DNA from: Sepioteuthis lessoniana
Lineage: Eukaryota > Mollusca > Cephalopoda > Myopsida > Loliginidae
Reading direction: 5' to 3'
Assembly (NCBI GenBank): GCA_963585895.1
Contig: OY757947.1
Location: forward strand, 32,461,063-32,525,062
DNA: 64,000 nt
The notes below the pieces were generated by a model, which saw nothing but the letters and a program-made list of their open reading frames with translations, made no database searches and was not told where the DNA came from. Of this stretch, positions 22,188 to 33,060 are shown one piece after another (the stretch's first letter is position 1; every line of letters starts with the position of its first letter). The translations under genes were made by a program, and so were the position numbers.

Positions 22188-22412
22188 CCAGGTGGTTTTA
22201 TGGTTAGAGCACTGAACTGCGGAATCGTAGTCAGAGAGTTCGAACTCCAGTCATGCAATTACGTTCACTTTCGGACAAATACTCTTGGGGAAAGGCATGA
22301 AACTCTCTATCCTCCCAACTATTGGTTAAATAGTACTACAACTGTTCTTCTAGAAAGATGGCCTTTGCGTTGAATAACCCACGAAAGTTGACATGCCATT
22401 AAACAAAGAAAC
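22188..22412 (+). mobile_element. SINE-B
   Basis: GGTTTTATGGTTAGAGCACT head, GAGTTCGAACTCCAG box B, and a GAATAACCCACGAAAGTTGA tail ending in ACATGCCATTAAAC. Confidence 0.75.
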
Positions 22413-22799
22413 CAAATCAAACCTGAATAATAAAGTTAGTTCGTGAACCTATGTCAAAATATTAGTTTTCATCTTGATCTCTTTCACTTTTATTCTTTGA
22501 ACAGTTGAAACATTGTCATTTTTCATGCTTAGCTATAATCATCAAACTCAAATACGTATTTTTTTCCTTTTGGTACCCTTTTCATATACTGCTTGTTCAT
22601 GGAACAATATGTGCCTATTTTATCTAATGAAACAAGTCAGTAAATTTTTTTCAATATTACTTATGCCTAAATTTTTTTCAATATTAGTTATGCCTACATC
22701 AAATGTTTTTGTGCCACGGCAGTAGAGTCTCATCAACTAAAAGTGATATCAATATGCCCCTTATGAAGGCGTGGACTGTTATCAATAGGCTTATCGATC
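22413..22799. other. Unassigned AT-rich sequence
   Basis: Contains a short direct duplication of TTTTTTTCAATATTA...TATGCCTA at 22646-22697. Nothing else recognised. Confidence 0.45.
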
Positions 22800-23150
22800 G
22801 TATGGAAGTCTGATCTACTTTGTAGGTATTTTCATTTTTAAATAAATTAGAAGTAGTTTGTTCACATAATAGTAATGCTCTTGTTTATACGGTTAAATGG
22901 TTTCAATTATTGCTATCTAACACTGATAATTCTATTCAATACAATAATTGGTTTCCATACAGGGAAGTGGTTAAAAGTATTAATTTTGGAGGAGCAAGAA
23001 CGAAACCATAAGCAACGTTGTCCTATGTACCCCTTTATACAGACGCAACTGTAGGACGACTAGCTAAATCTTATCTACAACAGCTCTGTATGGACACAGG
23101 ATGTAGTCTAGAAGACGTGCCGAAAGCGATGAATCATAGAGACGGATAGT

Positions 23151-23189
<39 letters not shown>

Positions 23190-23662
23190 AGGTAAATCCA
23201 TTCGAGCCGCATGACATGATGATGATGGTTCTATACAACACTATTCCTTATTTGCACACAAATCATTCCAATTATTGCTATGTAATACCGATATCTAAGT
23301 TTAGGCACATTTAAATAGTTTCAAGTATTCTTATGTATCATAAACAATTCAATTAAACAGTCATTTGTCGACACAAAGTTAAATAGTTAAATAGTTCTAT
23401 TTCTAACAATTCACTTTAATGTAAGTCACTCGTCTGCACATAGTTTAAATGTCAAACAGTTCTATTTGACCCATAGATCAGGTGATACCCCTTTGGGTCA
23501 AAAGGACCTAGGAGTGAACGCAATGAAGGGGTACTCCACATTTCTTAAAGTCCCACTTACTGGAGCCTCGTCATCAGATGGTTCAATATATTCAGGATAT
23601 TGCTGGGGAAGTCTTACCCTCTGCAAGAATTGACCTTGTGTCACACATTACTCGTGCAGAAG
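22800..23662 (-). mobile_element. SINE-D, interrupted
   Basis: Monomers (GGTTTCAATTATTGCTATCT, TTAGGCACATTTAAATAG) at 22800-23460 and a degraded head at 23460-23662 in reverse. An RTE 3-prime end is inserted at about 22980-23232. Confidence 0.6.
22980..23232 (+). pseudogene. RTE-like LINE 3-prime end
   Basis: GGAGGAGCAAGAACGAAACC start, CTACAACAGCTCTGTATGGA, GACACAGGATGTAGTCTAGA, a GA microsatellite (23155-23187) grown inside the coding part, and a terminal GACATGATGATGATGG. Confidence 0.7.
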
Positions 23663-23929
23663 GGTTGGATAAAGACATGTATTAAATAGTTCTCTAAGTT
23701 TAAATGAGTTTACCTTCCGTTTATTCAGTGTTAGTATATAATGCATATACTAATGCTAATATTGAACCCTGAATCAACCATCCCAATATATATTCACAAA
23801 CAAGCTCTACCCCAACACACAACATAAAAAACAGAAAAAAAGGAAAGAATGATTTGGCTGGTTGGTCGGTTGATGGGTTATTCTGTTTTACGTATCAACT
23901 TTTTCGAGCCATTCAACACCGAATCAAAT

Positions 23930-24255
23930 TTCAAACATTTCCGTTTAGTATAAATATAAATTTACAAACAGTGAAATGTCAAAACCGTTCTATTTCAAAC
24001 GATTCAGCTTAGCATAAGGACACATTTTAGTTCTATTTGAACCATAGATAGGACCCTATCAGGTGCTACCACTCCAGACTACAGTGGACCTAGGAGCCAT
24101 GACAATGAAGGGGTACTCTGCATTCCCCCAAAGCTCCAGCATCACTGAAACCTCACCATCAGATTCTTTAGAGTCATATCTAAGACACTCGATGGGGGAG
24201 TTTTACCCCTTTACAGAGAAGCAGTCAGTGTATTCTACTGCCCCGGCCAACAGGG
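23930..24255 (-). mobile_element. SINE-D, body and head
   Basis: Reverse copy: ATTTGAACCATAGATAGGAC, CCTAGGAGCCATGACAATGA, AAAGCTCCAGCATCACTGA, and a head ending near ACTGCCCCGGCCAACAGGG. The short frame at 24063-24278 is the complement of the SINE. Confidence 0.7.
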
Positions 24256-24538
24256 CAAATAAAAGAAGGAATAATTAATTTTATCCTTGAAAATGCTAAA
24301 TGACCGTAAAGACACGCAGGAAAAATGGTGGCATGAATTCTATTCAAATATAAAGAAAAGGGTGGGTTGAAAAATTCATTGGCTGAAAATTTTTTATGAT
24401 GACGTCATATTTGATGTTGATATTTCTGCTGATGTTTTTAAATGAATATGTCACTGAGCTAAAAAGATTTTTACGCTGAAAAGTTCAAAAATTAGTGTCA
24501 TATATACTGTTGTTGTTTTTTTTTTATAGGAGGGAAGT

Positions 24539-25245
24539 TGTTATATAGTCATTTACACGTTCATGCAGCATCACAACGACACAGACGCAAGAAGGAAGAC
24601 ACAGGAAGACTTCTTTAACAACATATTTACCTCTCACTTTATTGCAAGGGTTCGAAAGGGTTGTTCAAGGTTTGCATGTGAGAGGGTGCTGGAGACCGAA
24701 CATAAACTTCATTTTTCGACCTCCACTACTTATAACCGTCATGTTGTGTCTTTCTTGTTCTCTTGATGTTCAACCGGAGGCCTAGGGCTCATTCTGCTGG
24801 ATGCTGGCTTTCTTTATGGCATCTTATCAGCATCTTCTCTGGACCCCTAACTCCATCGGGGGCTTCCAAGGACCCCCTCGGTCGGGTGTGGCTTTCCCTA
24901 CCACATCTGGTCTCTAACTCTCTGGAAGTCTGCTGGCAACTGCTTTGGCACCCAACTCAACTCAATTATATAATAATTCAACGCCCACATGATCGCCCAC
25001 TGGATCTTTGAAATCGAATGTTTAATCGTCATCAAGCGGAAATAACTGTCATGCAGTTCAGAGGTTACTCTCTTTTTGTGCATCACTGTAGTGGTACAAT
25101 GGGACCTTCACCTTGTCCAATATCATAAGCCTTAATCCGCCCACGCGATCTCTTTCGATTACTGGCCATTGGAATGTGTCACTTCCTTCCGGTGTATCAC
25201 CTTGGAATAGCATTTTTGGGCCGGGGCGAGGGTCAAAATATAACA
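24539..25245 (-). mobile_element. LTR1 solo copy, 4-bp target duplication
   Basis: 707 bp from TGTTATATAG to AATATAACA, with AAGT on both sides (24535-24538 and 25246-25249). The minus strand carries AATAAAGTGAGAGG, the likely polyadenylation region. Best paired with the plus-strand copy at 56239-56944. Confidence 0.8.
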
Positions 25246-25545
25246 AAGTTACTTTCCAAGTAACTCACCAAAAAGTGAGCAGATAGAAAATGCTCTTTTA
25301 GCCATTCTCATTTCCACCGAATGATTTAACTCCAAGCTTGTTTTGGGGTCATCAGGAGAGTATGTCCACCGTTTCGGGACCTTCCTCTGTACGGTTTTAT
25401 CTACACATCAGCCCTCCTCACTGACATGAGGCCCCATTATAGCATCCTATCAAATAAAGTCTAACGGCGAAATATTAATTTTCAAATCTGCTCACGTTAT
25501 TATAATGTTGTTGTGCATTCGCGAGCAGGTGACACTATGACGTGT

Positions 25546-26163
25546 TTATTTTGAAATGTTCCACGGGACGTTTCTTTCATTCCATATCCGCATGGAACAA
25601 TTTTCTGTTATTTCTGTTAGGCGTTTCATAATTTTGCTTCTATTATACCGATTGATTCCAATTTGTCCCGGGAATTGGGACAGGGTGCCTGCAACGAAAG
25701 CACTTGCTCCAATCTCCACAGCTTTTACGATAACGCTCAACACTTCCTTTTCCAGTTCTTTTTTGAGATCTTTATATTTGCTTGTTTTGTAATCGTGGCT
25801 TTGTTCTAGTTGGCTCTCAAATAGTATTGTTAATTCTACCAGGATGACCGTTGAGTTCTCCTTCGAAAATAGAACAATGTCTGGTCGCAGACCTTTACTA
25901 GATATTATTTTCGGGTAATCATTACGCCAGCCAGGGAAGTCTGTAGATACCTTCCAATTGTCACCGAATCCAAGAAGATTTTGACCGGGTATAGCTCGAT
26001 GGTAAGTCGATTTCTTTGAACCGACATATATTTTGCCCCCCTCAGCAATAAATTTCTGGGTTGACATATTTGACTCAGGCATCATCAAGTTCCGTATAAA
26101 TCTGACCAGCTCGTCCAATACATTGTTGTGTCTCCAAGTGTATCTTCCGTTAGCAAGAGCCAT
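25546..26163 (-). CDS. Non-LTR retrotransposon C-terminus, PD-(D/E)XK-like endonuclease
   Basis: A 205-codon frame without stops, notable among shredded neighbours. It begins MALANGRYTWRHNNVLDELV, a signature I know from C-terminal regions of reverse-transcriptase proteins in many invertebrates. Around residues 93-113 it has RPDIVLFSKENSTVILVELT, which fits the RPD...E/D core of restriction-like endonucleases of R2-type LINEs, with the usual K replaced by T as is common in that group. A lysine/glutamate-rich helix (YKDLKKELEKE) follows. No reverse transcriptase is visible upstream on the minus strand (above 26163), and a stop lies just before the start, so this is probably a 5-prime-truncated retrocopy. 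A domesticated single-domain protein is possible but unsupported. Confidence 0.65.
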   Translation of the reverse strand: MALANGRYTWRHNNVLDELVRFIRNLMMPESNMSTQKFIAEGGKIYVGSKKSTYHRAIPGQNLLGFGDNWKVSTDFPGWRNDYPKIISSKGLRPDIVLFSKENSTVILVELTILFESQLEQSHDYKTSKYKDLKKELEKEVLSVIVKAVEIGASAFVAGTLSQFPGQIGINRYNRSKIMKRLTEITENCSMRIWNERNVPWNISK

Positions 26164-26684
26164 CTTACAGGAACTGAGGGCATACTAGCAAGAAAAAAAC
26201 AAACATTCATAGGTTAAAAAAAGGTTTGCATCAGTTTAATTCAAATATAAATACAAAAAAATTCATCGGGTAAATGGTTCAAAGAATTAAAAGTTCATAT
26301 AATGATGTCATATCTGCTATCATTTTTTCACCGATGGGATCTTATGGAAAAGTATACGAACCTATAGGGGAATTCTATTGAAAACTATAACTTACTGGGT
26401 CACACTGCAAGAGAATATTTTGGTCAGGCTATGAACTTTTCACCGATCCTCGTAAAATGAATAGGTTCTGCTCAAATACAAATAAATGAATAAATAAAGT
26501 TTGTTTTACCCTTGAAAATACCCAATGATGGTTAAAAACGCTCGAGAAAAGTTTACAAATGTAAACCGCATATTCGCAGTTTTATGTAAGAATTCATTTA
26601 AAATAGATATTACGGAGAAAATACAATTTATACAAATCTATAGACGTACAAATAAATAACTATCGAAGCTAATGCAGCGATATT

Positions 26685-26766
<82 letters not shown>

Positions 26767-27312
26767 TATGTGTGCAGGGAATTATAATGTAATTTCGCTC
26801 TGAACAATTTGGCTTATTAGGTAGCCACTTAGATAAGAATACTCCCAGGTTTCTTTCTAAGGCTGGTATCTTTCACGCTAATTGGTTATAGCCTCCTTCA
26901 AACAGCATTATGTTTTTACCATTCCATTTCCGCGCCCACGTGACCACCGAAAGACATTTTTACCGATTCTTGCAATCGATCGCGATGGATACTTATAAGG
27001 TGCTAATGACCAACCAATCAAATTTCGAGAGAGGCAAGTGCGCGGGAAAAGAAAAAAAAAAGAACCTGTGGCTAAGAGAAAATATTTCATCTGTTCTTCC
27101 AGGTGTGAGGGGCGGTAATAATCAAGATAATAGGATTTCGAGTGGGGCGTAATAAATGCGAGGATGGGGAGGGATCTGAGACACAGATGGATTGGTTGGA
27201 AGGAAAATTACGGTTAAGTATGTACCAGAAAAAAAGGATCTTTGAGGAATTATCCAAATGGAAACCGGCAGGAAATAGGAGGCATAGAAGTTACGATCTA
27301 CAACTATATCAA
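26164..27312. other. Unassigned, with TA array
   Basis: A TA array occupies about 26690-26764. Position 26930-26950 holds CGCCCACGTGACC, an E-box-like word in a locally GC-richer stretch, but no gene is attached. The rest is unrecognised. Confidence 0.45.
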
Positions 27313-27492
27313 TATCGAACGAGAGAGAGAGAGAAAGAGAGAGAAAGAGAAAAAGAGAGAGAGAGAAATAGGAAGAGAGAGAGAGAGAAAGAGAGAGAAA
27401 GAGAAAAAGAGAGAGAGAAATAGGAAGAGAGAGAGAGAGAAAGAGAGAGAAAGAGAAAGAGAGAGAGAGAGAGAAAAGGGGAGAGAGAGGGG
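27313..27492. repeat. GA/GAAA microsatellite with duplicated unit
   Basis: GAGAGA interrupted by AAAGAGAGAAAGAGAAA and AATAGGAAG. A ~55-bp unit containing AATAGGAAGAGAGAG occurs at about 27366 and 27418. Confidence 0.85.
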
Positions 27493-27643
27493 GCGATAAA
27501 TTGAGACTGATAGATAAAAGCGAATAAACTTCTGATAGACTGGCTCGAATAAACTGGAATATATATATATCTGATGCACAGTCTTACAATTTTTTCACCG
27601 CCAGGAAAATGCTTGGTTAGCTGAGAACTGTTAGTAGTACTCC

Positions 27644-27644
<1 letters not shown>

Positions 27645-27720
<76 letters not shown>
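27645..27720. repeat. TA microsatellite
   Basis: About 38 TA units, then SINE-C sequence. Confidence 0.95.
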
Positions 27721-27722
<2 letters not shown>

Positions 27723-27732
27723 AAAAATATTC

Positions 27733-28005
27733 CGGAAGACCGGGATTCAATCCGAGTTCGAGTCATTCCAGAGACTCAAAAAATGTTACTTGATTCCGCC
27801 TTTCTTAGCCCTCGGCACTATAATGTAAGGATCAGAGGTGAAATGGAGCAATCCAGGGAATAGAGTAACGCCCTTTCTTTCACATTGGTGAAGTAGCTAT
27901 TGAAAAAGGAGCCTTCGGGTCACCCTCGACTAAGGTCGCCAACTTTACTTTACTTTTAGCTATTGAAAAGGAAACATTCAGGTCACTTTTGACTGAGACC
28001 GCCAA
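27733..28005 (+). mobile_element. SINE-C, head truncated, tail duplicated
   Basis: GAAGACCGGGATTCAATCC box B region, ATGTAAGGATCAGAGGTG core, and AGGAGCCTTCGGGTCACCCT tail. A second tail piece (AGGTCACTTTTGACTGAG) follows at 27957-28005. Confidence 0.65.
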
Positions 28006-28034
28006 CTACTATATATATATATATATATATATAG

Positions 28035-28394
28035 TAATTTTCCAATATTTATCCAAAAGAGGAAATAAATGATAAGAAATATTATATTGGCGTTTCATCT
28101 ACTAATTTTAAAATTAGGTATGGAAATCATAAATTTTCCTTCTCCCATGAGCATCAAAAAAATCAAACTGCTCTATCAAAACACTATTGGGGATTAAAAG
28201 ATAAAGGGTTAACCCCGGAAATACAATGGTCTATATTGAAAAGATCTAGTACTCCAAAATCTTTCGATAGTAGGTGCAACCTGTGTCTTGAAGAAAAAAT
28301 CCACATTTTGCTTTTTCCTGAGCCAAAAAAATTATTAAATAAGAGAAATGAACTAATAACTTGGTGTAGACATAGGGCTAAATTTAAACTATAA
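28035..28394 (+). pseudogene. Penelope-like GIY-YIG domain with zinc-finger cysteines
   Basis: A continuous ~115-codon frame ending at TAA 28392-28394: NDKKYYIGVSSTNFKIRYGN, SFSHEHQKNQTALSKHYW, GLKDKGLTPEIQWSILKR, then CNLCLEEKIH...PKKLLNKRNELITWCRHRAKFKL. YYIGVSS is the GIY-YIG-type strand and R of KIRYGNH the catalytic arginine position. CxxC with later C and H residues fits the zinc-binding addition seen in a PLE subgroup (Naiad-type as I recall it). The start is lost in a TA repeat. The fragment is undamaged within its length, so it may be younger than the 8.6-kb copy. Confidence 0.7.
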
Positions 28395-28689
28395 ATAATT
28401 AACCAAAAATATAGAGCTAATTTTGAGAATAAATAAAATAAATTGTTAGATAGAAAATTGTGAAAAAAAATATAATACATACGTACTACGCATAAAAAGT
28501 GGAACTGATTAATGCTTTCTAAATATTTTTGAAATGTTAAAATATAGTAAACAAATTAAATATTTATTTTTGTTTTTATTTTTAATATATCTAACACTGT
28601 ATCTTTACGTGAAGTTATTATTTAAAGTTTAAATCTAATTCAATAAAAAAATCTGTAAGTTAGGTCTAAATATAAATTTTCAAAAATTA

Positions 28690-28965
28690 TTAATTAAAGA
28701 AAAGTTTTGTTAAAAAAACAATATTTACTACATTGCTAACCGAAATTTAAATTTAAAACGGAAGTGGGCTTAGTGAAGAGGTAACTCCTCACCCCTCTTC
28801 GACCCCCTCCCACTACCATGTGTCTATTCTAGTTTTTTTTTATCCAAAAGATCTGAAGAAGTCCTGTTATTTTTTTCGTGTTTTTGGAAATTTCAAAAAT
28901 GCGTAACAGGATTGAAATAAATTTATAATCCGATGTGACCGGTTTCGTTGTTTTTTCTTAAAGTA
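28690..28965 (+). mobile_element. Penelope-like 3-prime terminal region
   Basis: This ~275-bp block lies about 300 bp after the GIY-YIG stop and recurs in reverse at 41045-41335. Shared words include AGTCCTGTTATTTTTT, TAACAGGAT, AAATAAATTTAT and GTGTCTATTC. Two copies with a nuclease upstream of one suggest the 3-prime end of one element family. Confidence 0.6.
28850..28930 (+). ncRNA. Candidate hammerhead ribozyme, PLE 3-prime end
   Basis: Stem I GAT (28850-28852), CTGAAGA (28853-28859), stem II AGTCCTGTTA pairing with TAACAGGATT (28860-28869 / 28904-28913, ten pairs with one G-U), GAA (28914-28916), stem III ATAAATTTAT self-paired (28917-28926), cleavage base A (28927), stem I ATC (28928-28930). 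All invariant core bases are present. Stem I is only 3 bp and the stem II loop long (about 34 bases). Activity is untested. Confidence 0.45.
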
Positions 28966-29029
28966 TATATATATATATATATATTCTTTGTAAATGCACT
29001 TTCTTAATCTTATGCGTATTCGCTCTTTA

Positions 29030-29071
<42 letters not shown>
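29030..29071. repeat. TAA microsatellite
   Basis: About 14 TAA units with no LINE tail attached, a possible free target for the TAA-ending LINE family of this window. Confidence 0.9.
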
Positions 29072-29072
<1 letters not shown>

Positions 29073-29563
29073 TTTGGAATATAAGGGAAGTGGTGGTTGA
29101 ACACTCGAAACATATTAGAGAATTCTAAGGTAAACGTATCACGAACTTTTAAAATTTGTTATCTTCGTTGGTACGCTGAAATTTTTGCTTATTTCTAGAT
29201 ATTTCAAAAAATCTCTGACGTGCCAGAAATTAAATTTACTGTTTGCCAAAAACAGGAAAATGTGATAAGAATATGAAAAACAGAGAAACATTAGTGGAGC
29301 ACTTTCCTGTTCTCTTCCCTATGTTACGTAACTGGAACCTTTCTAACAAAGAACCGTTGAACAAAGAGCGGCAGATAGGGATAATTAAAGTAGTTTTGAA
29401 TATATGTGAAACGGCGAGCAAAGATCAGCCATTGTGGAATAACATTAAAGAATGGCTCGGATTGAAACATTTAAACAGTAGAATCATTTAAAAGTCAATG
29501 CAAGCACAAGCTAATAAAGATTTTGTTGCAGACGTGACGGCCAGGGAACTTGAATCCGATAAT
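29072..29563. other. Unassigned, with an unrecognised 82-codon frame
   Basis: The frame 29243-29491 (plus) contains KNRETLVEHFPVLFPMLRNW and ICETASKDQPLWNNIKEWLG. Composition looks protein-like but I do not recognise it and see no start context or neighbours. It could be a transposon piece. Confidence 0.3.
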
Positions 29564-29832
29564 CATATTTACCCAACACAAGATCAATTTTTAAGCGGAG
29601 TTCAACAGGTTTGAATTCACAGTTTTCCTTCTCCTAGACTAGTTGCCTTACCATGGCGGAAGAACCTAATCTGTCCTACTATTTACCCATAGCTGGAGGG
29701 AGAATAATTGGATTTATACCTTTCCCAAGGGTATTAGTGCTATGTGAAATGCAATCAGTCTCGTCCAGGATTTGAACTCGTATCGTTGTGTCCAATTCCT
29801 ACGACGATAACCATTACACCACGAGCACCTCC
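29564..29832 (-). mobile_element. SINE-A
   Basis: Tail CACAAGATCAATTTTTAAGC (with the CTCGGGCAGG part missing), CTATTTACCCATAGCTGGAG, box B complement GATTTGAACTCGTATCGT, and head CATTACACCACGAGCACCTC. Confidence 0.8.
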
Positions 29833-30282
29833 TTATCTTTTTCTTTTTTGGTATGCGGAGCTTTAATGTAAGGAGAAAACAAGTACGCGCTGGAACCGCA
29901 ATATTTATGCAGATTGACCATGTGTGACCAGCGTGCTTTGCCAACAATAAAAGAAGGGTGTAGTGAGGGTTGAGATAAAACTCTTTTGCACTCGAAGTAT
30001 AGAGAATACTATCGAAGACGGAGTCGTTAGTGAATAATACGAAAGACGATTGGATACGGTGTTGCCCGGAGGAGGGTTCAGCGAGTAACTGAGTTCCAGT
30101 CCAGATTGCCTCTCTCATTGGTATTGCTCTGTTAGTTTTTTTTTCTCCCTCCCTCTTCATTCTTCAGATTTAAACCCAACAGGTTTTTAAAATAGTGACT
30201 ATTAAACTTGAATTAAAACCTAGTGAGTTTGAAAACGGAGAGTTGTAAATGGTTTACTCTGTGGCCTGTATAAATATCCTTT
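29833..30282. other. Unassigned sequence
   Basis: Moderately GC-richer. Frames here extend out of the flanking SINE and match nothing. Confidence 0.4.
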
Positions 30283-30545
30283 TTTTCGCCTAGTGGGTTG
30301 AGTGTTCACCAATGGACTGGGAGGCCTTGGTTCAATCCTAGGTCACATCATACCAAAGACTTTAAAAATGGTACTTGATACCTCTTTGCTTAACACTCAG
30401 CAATATAAGGTACGTATTAAGGGTAAAGTGGAGCAACTCCAGGGAAAAGAGTATTTCCCCCACCTACATCTCTGTGTATTAGCTATTGAAAAGGGAGCCT
30501 TCTGGTTACCCTCGACTACGGTCACCAACTTGACTATTTTTACTA
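30283..30545 (+). mobile_element. SINE-C
   Basis: Head GCCTAGTGGGTTGAGTGTTC, box B TTGGTTCAATCCTAGG, TTTAAAAATGGTACTTGATA, CAATATAAGGTACGTATTAA, and tail GGTCACCAACTTGACT. Confidence 0.8.
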
Positions 30546-30629
30546 AGTTACATCCGTGAAAAGAGCCCAGGCGATAACCAAACGCTGAGTCGGATATAAC
30601 CATGTTATACAACCAATTAAGAATTACAA

Positions 30630-31150
30630 TTCTAAAGTTAAATTGACGGGAACCCACACAACAGGTCTAGGTGTCCAGATCGACAAGTTCTCCCTTGATA
30701 GCCAACATTTGTTGGCTGTTCTAATTGCAGGTACACAAATTACGATCAAAGCAAATACTCAATTGAGAAATACCATCAGAGGAAATAGATTAAATAGCAT
30801 CATATACTTCCCTGTTACGTTCAGAGCATTCTTACACAAAAAGAATGGCAGAAATTTGGGAAGAATCCGCAATAAGCCAAAGACACACTGACCAAACTAA
30901 AATAATATTAAAGAAAGGCTAGACCTCTGAATTTGAGATACTAGAAATATGTGATCAAGGAAATAGTGAAGAATATGAATAAGAATTTCCGTCTCGAATC
31001 GAAGCACTAAGTATTGAAAAGCAAGTGACCCCTAACCGAATGGAAAAGAAAATATTGAAAACAACACGCCCAAGCAATACAAAACAATTGCTTATACGAG
31101 AGGACAAAATAAATATAGAGTTTATAAAGAAAATAATGACTGAAAACACA
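30630..31150 (+). pseudogene. LINE (REL-endonuclease type) N-terminal remnant
   Basis: Contains MAEIWEESAISQRHTDQTK from 30845 on, then EFPSRIEALS, TPNRMEKKILKT and INIEFIKKIMTEN, broken by stops. I match this to the N-terminus of a widely dispersed LINE whose later parts follow in order to 39.13 kb. Such proteins carry a central reverse transcriptase and a C-terminal restriction-like endonuclease. Confidence 0.5.
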
Positions 31151-31189
31151 TCCCATCAAAAATAGTCGTCCCTTGTTTTTATTTTCTTT

Positions 31190-31450
31190 CATCTAGTCCT
31201 CATATGATAGTTTTTTCTTATATAACCTTCACTTTTTTTATTTAGTTTTATACATTTTTTAATATTGTCTTCACATTCATTTTACAATGTTTTTCTTATC
31301 TAGCCTTCACGTAAAGTTCCCTGATTTATTATATAATCTTCACATTTTCTTTTTATATTGTCTTCATATAGTGTTTTTTTTTTATATAGCCTTCACATTC
31401 ATTTTTAATATTGTCCTCATATCGTGTTTTTCTTATATACTCTTTTTTTA
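31190..31450. repeat. Degenerate ~55-bp tandem repeat
   Basis: Four to five imperfect copies of a T-rich unit with TATATAGCCTTCACATTCAT and TTGTCTTCATAT. It sits between two blocks of the decayed LINE. Confidence 0.6.
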
Positions 31451-31714
31451 TATAGTTCTTGAATTAAGAAAATTAAATCCAAACTCAGTCCAACATACGT
31501 TTACAAAAATAATTCAACATACGAAGAAAACTAATATAAACAATTAAATAGCCATAGGGTAAGTAATCTCTAATTGTAACTTTTTATTTCATCACCCCTC
31601 CTCTTAAGAATCATACAGTGTAATCTTGAAGAAAAAGTAGGATGTTTAACCCACGAACTACATCACAAATTTTCTTCAGCGGCCTCATTGGAATTTTGAA
31701 TTGGAGGTTCTGAG

Positions 31715-31985
31715 CCTCTATCTTGAATAATTGGAGGATCTGGGGTCAATGGAATCAATGATTTGGTTGTTATTGAATAGACCTTCAAAAGAGGCTGGGC
31801 GTCTTTTTCTACAAAGTGCAAAATGGCTTAAAAACACAGTGTTAATCCTCCGAATCGAAGACTGGACGCAAGTTAAGAAAGAAACCAAAAAAGTAAACAA
31901 ATTGATAGCAAATATCCCCACGGGCAACATCACTGGACTAAAGGAGTTAATTTATGCAGAAGCTAAACCTGTAATACGATGTTGA
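31715..31985 (+). pseudogene. LINE N-terminal region, second block
   Basis: Frame 31731-31985 holds IEDWTQVKKETKKVNKLIAN, IPTGNITGLKELIYAEAKPV, matching the linker before the reverse transcriptase in the same LINE family. It ends where an unrelated GC-richer block begins. Confidence 0.55.
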
Positions 31986-32640
31986 GCATTCATTGTGTGG
32001 GTGTGGGTAAGTGCAAGTCAGAAGATTCCGTTGTCTGTTTTGGCGCGAAACCCGCACAAATGGCTTGCGTGTGAGATTTCCCACGAGACCGGAAGAGGAG
32101 GAGGGAAGGAAGGTCCAAGAGTCAACAGAAGTGGAAACAAAAGACCAGGGCAGAGAACAGGGCCGTCGACAGATATCAGGGGAAGCCGACAGTCCAGAGA
32201 AGAGGAGAGAACAGGGCAGTCGGCAGAAGAGAGCAGGAGCTATAACCTGTAGACTGAGATCTGGGTTGGCCAACGTAAGAGAATGAGTCAGCGTTCCTGG
32301 TGGCTTTCTGGGAATTTCGCTCGAATACACGCTTGCGCTAGCCCACAGATGCACAGAATGCCAGGAAAGCAACTAAAACTTCTCCCTTCTTGCGCTTGGA
32401 GATAACCCAAGTCCGTGTTCGTTTTTTCTCTTTCCTTCTACCCTCTCGGTTGCGTACGCTGTGTTCTGTGTGTCCGTAAAGAAATGTAAAATACCCCTGG
32501 CCGGAGATGAGAGAAGCCAGTAGACGATCTAATGGCCATGAGTAGTTTGTGGGGTTTAAATAGTGGGGGTCGGCTTGCGGTGTATTGTCACAAACCAGTC
32601 TGTGATAAAATCGGTGTTCTTCAATGGAACCCAAACAGAG
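31986..32640. other. GC-rich insertion of unknown type in the LINE
   Basis: LINE similarity stops near 31985 and resumes near 32641 (NRDIKP). The block between is GC-rich with GAAGAGGAGGAGGG and CAGGGCAGAGAACAGGGC repeats. It may be a degraded LTR but I see no matching ends or duplication. Confidence 0.45.
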
Positions 32641-33060
32641 ATATAAAACCTTGATGGGAATTTAGGCTAGTAGGAGCAGTAAAGAAACTGAGATAATGTG
32701 TGTTTACCGTTTTAAGGTAGGAAAATACACATAGGGCTATATTGGGATGAAAAAACCAAAGCAAAACAATTAACATGTCTGACAATACAATTTGAAGAGA
32801 TGAATCCAAAAATATAGGTGAAAAAAAGCAGAGTTAAAAAATACCTCGACAAAGAAAACAGGACATTCGAAAATAACGAAAGAAAATTTTACCGACTAAT
32901 TAAGCAAACTTACAACAGGATGCAAAGGAAACAAAACAAGTTTTGAGTAAAAGATGGGAACAGAAAGAACATAACTGTTGTAGGTGACTCACCTATGACC
33001 AGAATAATGGACTTACCCAAACAGAATATTAACCAAGAACTAAATTGGTAGAGCTGAGAG
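32641..33060 (+). pseudogene. LINE pre-reverse-transcriptase block
   Basis: Encodes in two frames YWDEKTKAKQL, TIQFEEMNPKI, then YLDKENRTFENNERKFYRLI, which correspond to WDEKTK...NRTFQNNERKFY of the family. Stops are frequent. From 33061 to 33204 similarity is weak, possibly another small insertion. Confidence 0.6.

Noticed and set aside
26905..27150. Possible promoter or first exon around the E-box-like CACGTG
   Set aside because: No open frame with recognisable coding content, splice context or downstream gene supports it.
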